From assembly GCF_050436995.1 (NCBI RefSeq), contig NC_134763.1:7931001-7995000 (forward strand): a DNA stretch of 64,000 nucleotides. Direction: 5' to 3'. The translations under genes were made by a program, and so were the position numbers. Shown piece after piece: positions 57,601-64,000 of the stretch (position 1 is its first letter; each line of letters opens with the position of its first letter). The notes under the pieces are model-generated. The model ran no database searches. It saw only the letters and a program-made list of their open reading frames with translations, and was not told the DNA's origin. This DNA comes from Anticarsia gemmatalis (lineage: Eukaryota; Arthropoda; Insecta; Lepidoptera; Erebidae).

Positions 57601-59228
57601 ATTAATACAGAATTGTAAAGTGGTTAAACTAGTCATGTAAATAATTCTTGCGATGTTTTCTGTGTTTGACACGATACATATACTTAGTTGTATTTTCTGT
57701 AAGATGATAGTTACCTAGGACTTAAATAGTGCATAAGAATAAACAATCGTCTTCCATTATATGATATTGTGATTTTTGTAAAGACTAATAAATAATATAG
57801 AACATACCCACTGATACTTATTTGTTTCAGTTACATATCAGTCACATATTATTCGACCGTTTTTAGTAGACTCAAGTATTAGGTGGAGTAGGTAGAGTTG
57901 TTACAAAGTCAGTATAGGAAATTAAATCTACTATGCTAAAGCTTTGAAACTTAATTAAAATAACTAATTCTAATTATCATCTTAACAATTAACACAGACA
58001 TCTAACAACCAGTCTTATCTAAACATATCTACCAGCTTTTACAGCACAGCCAATAGAAATCTCATAACCTCCTACATTACTCAAATACCTACTAAAATAC
58101 ATTTTTCTAATACATCAAATACAAAGCGATCAATCAAGCCGGGCTTAGAATCTTGGACCAATTGCAGTTCGCACCGGCCGCGTCTCGCTCCACCCAACGT
58201 CTTACAAGTTCCCACTAACCCCACCTACCGGACAAAGTTAGAACGCCTACCCAGCAACAACCGTTAGAATATTTACACAGTGGTTAACTAACTTTAGATA
58301 ATTTAAGATATAGGTACTGTGTGTCTATAAATAGCTAACTTTCTAATATATAAATATCTAAATAATCTTTATAATGTATCTTTCAAAATAATGGTGAAAG
58401 TGATTTTTTCTAACACTGCATATTCTCAAGAGTTAACAGAAATTTACGCGCTCTCCTTTAACGTAGGTAGGTGTATTATAGGGGAAAAAATGTGTAAATT
58501 ATGGGTTACACTACTTATGGATAGCACGGGTATCTTAACCATGAAATACTGGATAAAGTTACAGATTAGCTTAAGGAAAAGTCAGAGATTAATTCATCTT
58601 TTATTAACAAAGTAAGAGATGACAAAACCTGACGTTATAGTTTTGATAGTGGGTAGACGGATAGCGGTATTTACCACATAGATATCAAGTAAGACTTATG
58701 GAAGATATTCTGTAATTTAAATTGTCATAACGCGGAGAAGTAATAAGTTTAGGGGATTATTTAGATTTCATCATAATTCAATCGTGAAAACGTCACTGAG
58801 TTACTTTACATTTCACAATATCTTAATACCTTGGTACTTAGCTACGGCTTAGTACAATGAGTGTGTCTATTCTATTCCCAGCAACTAATATGCATAATCG
58901 ACAAATAATCGTTTCGAATCTGTAGTTACATTTTTATATTATGAAGGCAATATCAGATATTTTGTCCGTTTGTAAAATTCCGGCAGCTCGAGGTAGCACC
59001 GTATCATACTTCCGCGAGTTACATTTCAAAAAGAAAACAAAAAATGCAATATTTAAAAACATTCACCAGACACCCAACTATTGTTTCAAAAATACATTGT
59101 TTTATATCTCAATTAACTGGTCAGTTTACTGAACACAATTTGAACTGCGAATTTCGACTGGGCCGGTCATTTTTAAGATTTGTGTTGTCGAATATAATGG
59201 TTTGCCGTATTGCTTGACATGGATGTTA
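57601..59228. other. AT-rich DNA with one GC-richer patch
   Basis: The patch 58135-58260 ('gcaccggccgcgtctcgctc', 'aaccccacctaccggacaaa') is possible regulatory DNA. The plus frames 58391-58615 and 58941-59132 are unrecognised. Confidence 0.35.
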
Positions 59229-59643
59229 ACGACATCTATTAGCCAATATTGAAACGATATTAACTGATGCTACCCATTTTGACAGATAGGTGGCGTTAAT
59301 GCGTTACATTTTGATTATGTCGGTAGCGCCATCTAGCGTTACGGGATTACACTATAATAAAATTTTTGACGAAGTTCTAAATCTCAAATGTTAATTTTAA
59401 CATTGACATAACTATAAAATGATCAACGGTAAAGTTTAATAGCTCTTATATTTAAATCACATACTTTCCCTACTAGCGACATCTAGCGTGATATTAGTGA
59501 TCCACATGTTCTATGCGCATGCGACGGTGACAGCAACGCCATCTACATTAACACGTAGAACTTTTTGCAGCGCTCCGAAGCGACGCTTCTTGGAACTAAT
59601 CATTATTTATAGTAGTGCATACCGTTTGTAATAGATGTCGCTT
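59229..59643. promoter_or_regulatory. Cluster of six CTCF-like 'gcgccatcta' motifs
   Basis: The motif occurs at 59229 (acgacatcta), 59285 (complement, taggtggcgtta), 59324 (tagcgccatctagcg), 59474 (tagcgacatctagcg), 59533 (gcaacgccatcta) and 59632 (complement, tagatgtcgct). The complement of the third, CGCTAGATGGCGCTA, closely fits the insect CTCF motif as I remember it. Orientation is mixed. The copies may come from decayed repeats, but spacing is irregular and flanks do not align. Confidence 0.45.
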
Positions 59644-59860
59644 CAAATTTACGTGTAAATTATTATTAAGATTATTCGAAATAAATATTTCCTTATTTTT
59701 AAAAGATAAAATAGGAAGCGGATAGACAAATATAACATTATTAATTATCGTTTTCTCCATAGAAAATGTAGATTTCATTTTATAACTGTGAATATTATTA
59801 CAGATGAAATTAATGGTGTTTTTATAAACAGAACTATTTTATAAAAACGTCAAAACTAAA

Positions 59861-59975
59861 GTCCAGTTTCACCGCTTCTTGAAAAGTAACAGATAGCGTA
59901 TCAGGTGGAATTTTGACGATTATTTTTATACAGTATGCTGTCTCTTAACCTAACAGATAGACAGTAAAACTGGCC
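59861..59975. repeat. MITE with 'ccagtttcacc'-type ends
   Basis: The left end is 'gtccagtttcaccgcttctt' and the right end is 'gacagtaaaactggcc', whose complement is 'ggccagttttactgtc'. Internal words 'aacagatagcgtatcagg' and 'ttttgacg' fit a small MITE family found widely in insects. Confidence 0.6.
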
Positions 59976-61224
59976 ATAAGTCAACCAATATTATCACGTA
60001 ATAGTAAATCAAAGGGAACAATCTGCCATAAGTAGGTATTATGGTTACTATTTAATCAAAATTTTGTTACTTGAGAAGTGAGCCGAGCGTCAGATTTGAG
60101 TACAATTCCGAGACACGCATCACATTTCCCAAGTTATATGTTTTAGAACATACGTAGATCGTCAAATGTTTTTATGCTATAGTTGAAACCCACATTAATT
60201 TATTTTTAAACAGTTATTTAAGGGTATGAAAGTCAAACCTGCAGTAGTTCTTCCGTGCAGTATGTGAGACTAGCATAATATTATTTTTATGAGTTAAACA
60301 TTGATTGTAACATCTGAAATTAACATCAACATTTTTCTTTTAATTCCTTCTCTTTGTAGCGCGTAGGTATTTTATCAAAATAGTAGAGAACCTACAACTG
60401 GACCGGAACTTCTTATTTATATTACATGGTAATCGAACCCAATAAAACTAACTTTACAGGACTAACAGATTTAAACATTCTGGCTACGTAATAATAGCAC
60501 TTATGCTAAGAAAAAAAAACAACTTAAAGAATTTAAGTAATGACATCTATTTCGCATCGAATAACCAATATGTAAAATTAGGTACCTTCTTGGTAAAATA
60601 AGTTCGTTTAAAAAACGCTAGGGGCGCTGATTATATTATCGTTATTTTTCGTCTTATCTTGACTAATAGGTACTCTTGGCTACTCAATAGCTAACTTGAT
60701 ACTTGTGAGGGGCTATTTTGATCAAAATGAACGCCTTTTTTGATTTGTCCATATATAAAACATGCTTTGCATGCCTTTCAAAATACTCTAGAATACGTAT
60801 AATTATATAGAAACTACCTCAATTAATTATACCTACAGATATTTCGTGCGTACAAAATTTGACGAAACGGACCCGTAATCTAGGAAATGAAGACATTGAA
60901 TAACATTCTAGGAATCTGCACTCACTAATATTAAGGCGACCTTAATTTTTTCAGTATTTGTAATTTCATTTAGCCTTTAAAAACCTGCGATACGTTAACT
61001 GTCAGTAGAGTTGATCGATACAAAACTAAAATAGTCAGAAAATCGTGGTTTTAGATTAAACCTATTTTCTGATTAACAATTCTATTACAACTACAATGCT
61101 TATAATAAAAAGATTGTAGCGAAGAGATTTTGAAAGTAATTTAAATCAATACAGTTCATGCTTTTGGACTCGTAGCCGATCGTAGCAGCTACGTAGACGT
61201 CGTAGACCTACATAGCAGTAATAA
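59976..61224. other. AT-rich DNA without recognisable genes
   Basis: 'cgctaggggcgctgatt' (60617-60633) is a short CTCF-like or repeat-like word. Nothing else was recognised. Confidence 0.35.
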
Positions 61225-61227
61225 GAT

Positions 61228-61268
61228 ACGTGCGGGATTCGAACCCACGCCACGCGCCAACACTTAGA
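61228..61268 (-). repeat. tRNA-like SINE fragment
   Basis: The minus strand reads 'ggcgtgggttcgaatcccgc', a perfect tRNA-type B box with a short paired arm. No A box or acceptor stem is found upstream, so a functional tRNA gene is unlikely. Confidence 0.5.
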
Positions 61269-62325
61269 TAAAAAAATGTGTTTTTACATTCATAAAAAAA
61301 CAGTTATTAAAGTAATTAACTATATTTTACAAACTACACCTATTTCCCGAGAACAGTATATTGGAAAATTTCAGAATAAAGATACCTATGAAATTATGTA
61401 TACCGTCAGTACCGCGTTACATCGGTATAATATTATCATTACTACAAATCTAGGTTTAATATACTATTAATTTATTTAAAAAGATATTCCTAATATGAGT
61501 AGATGTAAAATATATTATGTTTGTAACTCAATTGTGTAAAAACGGCTGAACAAAGTAACGTGAATTCCGTACAGATTTATCCATTTTGCTCATTATACAT
61601 ATTGAAAATGTAGAGCAGACTAATTCACGGAGAAACGCTTGTTATATCTAATCTAAATAATCTTACACTACACCTGGTCATTTACAAAGGTTTCCTAAAA
61701 AACACTTACATCCATATATCGCCGTATTTTATTCAAATCGACGGGACGTAATCAAAAGTCTTTAGCTATTTCGAACATAGAGCGTACTAGTATCTCTTAC
61801 AAGAAAACCTTAACTATATTATATTAACAGACGTAATTATGCTCGGTTTATGAATGGTTTAATTATTCTTATTGTTATCATAGAAAAATTGCTAACAAAC
61901 TACTCGAAATAGCGATCACTGTTAAGCTCAATTGTTTCAAATAGCTTCATTTAATATAAGATCACTCTACAGTAGGTATGTGAAAGAAACTAGTGGCTCT
62001 ACCAAAGTTTATTTGGCTCGATGAAAAATATCTGTGTAAAATACGGACAACATTTCACAAGATGTAAATTTGTGTCCCGAAAAAATGTTTACTTATTTCA
62101 CTGCCTGAACTACACAAAAAACGCTTTTGATTCTAAAATCTTAGAGTTTTCAGAAGGATATTTTCCAATACCCGTATTATTTTATCGGGTTGAATAATTG
62201 CTGAACAAGAATCGGTTCAAGCCGTTTGAACTATCTTTATCTTTTATCTAGTGATCAAAATTACACAACTTTACACAGCATTCGTAGAAAAACCACACTT
62301 ACTACTCGTAGAAAATACTTACCTC
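61269..62325. other. AT-rich DNA without recognisable genes
   Basis: The plus frame 61276-61470 begins at the SINE edge and has no domain. Confidence 0.4.
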
Positions 62326-62329
62326 TAAA

Positions 62330-63170
62330 AAACAACGGGGCAAAATAAAAAGAATAAACAAGCAAAAAAAACATTTATTGAAAAAAAAAAACAAAATAAT
62401 AACAAAATAACGCTGCAAAGAATATAAATTGTAAAAAATAACACGTAAACGACTTTAAAAATCTTTTCTTCGGAAACTTTATTTTAAATTTGATTTTTTC
62501 ACTTTAAATAATGTATAAAAAGATTTTGAAAGCCGTTTTTAAACATAAAAAAGGAAACAAAATAAAATGAGCGAATAAACGTAAAAACATCTAGTTCTAG
62601 CTCTACGCAACGTAACGGAAAGAGTCCGACGGACGCTTACAAAGTAAACAGCTCTACGTAAAAATACAATTTAACACAAAATATTCATAAAGAGTACATT
62701 GTTTCAGTTGTTGTATGTTTTATTCACAATTACTCTGATAAAAAAAATAAGTACAAAAAAAAGAAAAAAAAAACAATTATAAAAATACTGCGGTGTGCAC
62801 ACAATATATTCACTAGGTCTACATAAAATAACGAGAGAGTCACAACCTTGGTCCGGGTGAAGAGTTCTTGAGTCTCACTTAAAAGTTTGTACGTCCGTGA
62901 AAACCACAATTATAGTCCCAATATTATCAACTAAGTACAATAGTTGTGGCAGTCAATTTCAGTTTAATTACAACTAATTACTTATTATTAATATAACGCT
63001 TAGGAATAATTATTATTTATTCATCGATCGCTCACTCGAGATCTCGCTCGTTAGTTAAGAAAAATAAATTTTAAATAAAAATATTCTCATCAACGGCCAA
63101 ACGTTTAATCTCTTTACAAATGTAACCGACGTAAATATTAAAAATTTCGCAAAAAACTTTTTTCCACTGC
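62330..63170 (-). other. A-skewed stretch, possible 3' UTR of a minus-strand gene
   Basis: The plus strand is strongly A-rich ('gaaaaaaaaaaacaaaataa', 'aaaaaaaagaaaaaa'), so a minus-strand RNA would be U-rich like many insect 3' UTRs. AATAAA signals on the minus strand lie at 62374-62379 and 62718-62723. AATAAA also occurs on the plus strand, as expected in such DNA, so the reading is uncertain. Confidence 0.25.
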
Positions 63171-63229
63171 CAACAGTTTAGGTCAAAAAAGTGAGGGTCG
63201 AGGGGGTTTTAGCCTAAAAATATTTTCGA

Positions 63230-63508
63230 TTAGACGCGGTTAGATTTTTTAATTATTAATTTTTTTTGGAATTTTGTATTATTAAAATTTATAATCACAA
63301 GAGCACGAGGAACGTGTATTACGCCGCGCGGCCCGGCCGGCCGGCGCGACTCCAGACGGACGACTGAGACGTAGCCGCGGCCCGCCGCGCCGCCACCCCT
63401 AGCCCCCCGCCGCGCCGCGCCCCGCGCCCGCGCCCGCCTGCCCTCCCCCTCCCGCCCCGGGGCCGACTTCGTTACGAGCCACTTGTAATCGCCGCGCGAT
63501 TTTTCCGC
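63230..63508 (-). CDS. Possible terminal exon in GC-rich island (weak)
   Basis: A 92-codon frame without ATG starts right after an acceptor-like TTTGTCTTAG (AG at 63510-63509) and runs to a TAA at 63230. It begins AEKSRGDYKWLVTK, passes through a Gly/Arg/Ala-rich stretch encoded by the GC-rich island and ends in lysine/asparagine-rich sequence. A second minus frame gives a Gly/Ala-rich end with TAG at 63399. GC-rich DNA is stop-poor, so this may be chance. I recognise no protein. Confidence 0.12.
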   Translation of the reverse strand, partial: AEKSRGDYKWLVTKSAPGREGEGRRARARGAARRGARGGGAAGRGYVSVVRLESRRPAGPRGVIHVPRALVIINFNNTKFQKKLIIKKSNRV

Positions 63509-63625
63509 CTAAGACAAATTAGGCGGGCCCGCGCCGCCCGCGCGCCCAGAGTCTTACGTTTGGGCGGTTTCTTACGACGCTAAGACGTTTCGTCCACGCC
63601 TTGCGTTTTTCTTGGCGAGACGCGT
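63310..63625. promoter_or_regulatory. Very GC-rich CpG island
   Basis: 'gccgcgcggcccggccggcc', 'gcccgccgcgccgccacccc' and 'cccgcgcccgcgcccgcctg' make this the most GC-rich part of the window. It contains a perfect hairpin, ccgcctaa-gacaaa-ttaggcgg (63505-63526), and three minus-strand CGTAAG words (63553, 63571, 63629). It probably marks the promoter or an exon of a gene to the right. Confidence 0.4.
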
Positions 63626-63827
63626 CCACTTACGAAACTAGAGCGAGGGGCGTTGCTTTTTTGTATGACTTATAGGAACATGACGTATTGTAGATACGTG
63701 AGTGGGCTAACATGGATCACGATTAGTTAGAACGGCCCCGAGTACAAATATAAAGACGGCACGGCGTGTCAACACAGACGGCCACTCAACTATAGGTGAA
63801 CGTATAAATTATCGGCATTCCAATGTT
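63626..63827. other. Intermediate-GC flank of the CpG island
   Basis: Repeat-free, with no recognised gene. 'gaacgtataaattatcgg' is a TATA-like word upstream of the small frame at 63828. Confidence 0.3.
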
Positions 63828-63944
63828 ATGGCGGCGAGCTGTTTTATTTTTAAATGGCATTTAATCGTCACTCTCGCTTTCGACGGTGCCGAGGCCGAGT
63901 TAATTGTAAATAAAATTCAATCATTCGCAAAAAATCCTCGGTAA
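63828..63944 (+). CDS. Small ORF, 38 codons, signal-peptide-like start (speculative)
   Basis: ATG at 63828 (G at -3 and G at +4) opens MAASCFIFKWHLIVTLAF, a hydrophobic start, followed by a short charged part. TAA is at 63942-63944. CTCG|GTAATC just before the stop could act as a weak splice donor, turning this into a first coding exon. I recognise no family, and a chance ORF is at least as likely. Confidence 0.12.
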   Translation: MAASCFIFKWHLIVTLAFDGAEAELIVNKIQSFAKNPR

Positions 63945-64000
63945 TCGGCACCCGACAATATCAATGAGAGATACGTATTCAGCGATTGTACTTTTTAATG
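63945..64000. other. Window end, nothing recognised
   Basis: Short repeat-free flank. No feature can be supported. Confidence 0.3.

Noticed and set aside
61228..61268. Possible tRNA gene with a perfect B box
   Set aside because: No A box, anticodon arm or acceptor stem is found at the right distance. Better explained as a SINE fragment.
63868..63905. Minus-strand frame ending in an acidic tail (…VESESDD, stop), like a real protein C-terminus
   Set aside because: An in-frame stop lies immediately upstream (TAA before the CTC codon) with no AG acceptor in between, so no exon can be drawn.
1..64000. CRISPR arrays, bacterial operons, phage or integron structures
   Set aside because: No regularly spaced direct repeats, no Shine-Dalgarno-led ORFs and no dense coding. 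The sequence is clearly eukaryotic and non-coding.

Overview
The window looks like non-coding DNA from a moth or butterfly (Lepidoptera). It is AT-rich, and no open frame longer than about 145 codons occurs on either strand. It carries several repeat families I recognise as typical of lepidopteran genomes: the 'cccactgctgggcaagggtct' family, the 'agcttttgcccgcgacttcg' family, a short 3' remnant of a non-LTR retrotransposon ('cgtggcgttctttggt' ... 'gggaaaaaggcgtg'), and tRNA-derived SINEs with a 'ggttcgaatcc'-type B box. I could assign no protein-coding gene, known microRNA, rRNA or functional tRNA. The species is not determinable by eye.

Layout. 1-6.1 kb is repeat-rich: a long inverted repeat with 193-bp arms, four retrotransposon remnants, SINEs and a small inverted-repeat element. 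6.1-25 kb is mostly plain AT-rich DNA with a few small GC-richer islets, one strong 27-bp-arm hairpin (14.69 kb) and a local degenerate tandem repeat (17.56-17.82 kb). 25.0-25.9 kb holds three repeat fragments. From about 25.9 to 42.8 kb I recognise only one repeat, a SINE at 32.9-33.2 kb. That span also has the strongest CpG-rich stretches (27.2-29.56 kb), a dense cluster of CGATA motifs (33.26-33.46 kb), a near-consensus CTCF site (34.0 kb) and a GC-rich islet with a nuclear-receptor DR1 and a splice-donor-like end (38.82-38.91 kb). 42.8-61.3 kb again mixes repeats with promoter- or enhancer-like islets (44.9, 46.0, 49.2, 53.7, 57.4 kb) and a cluster of six CTCF-like 'gcgccatcta' motifs (59.23-59.64 kb). 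The last 1.7 kb changes character: an A-skewed stretch (62.33-63.17 kb) abuts a very GC-rich CpG island (63.31-63.62 kb), which may be the edge of a gene lying to the right.

Interpretation. I read the window as intergenic or large-intron regulatory DNA, with a repeat-poor, CpG-richer core and several architectural-protein-like motif clusters. The most interesting points are the CTCF-like motifs (one cluster, one carried by a repeat family), the CGATA cluster next to a CTCF site, the long hairpin at the left end and the TE-poor core. All functional readings are inference. What is directly seen are the motifs, repeats, inverted repeats and composition.
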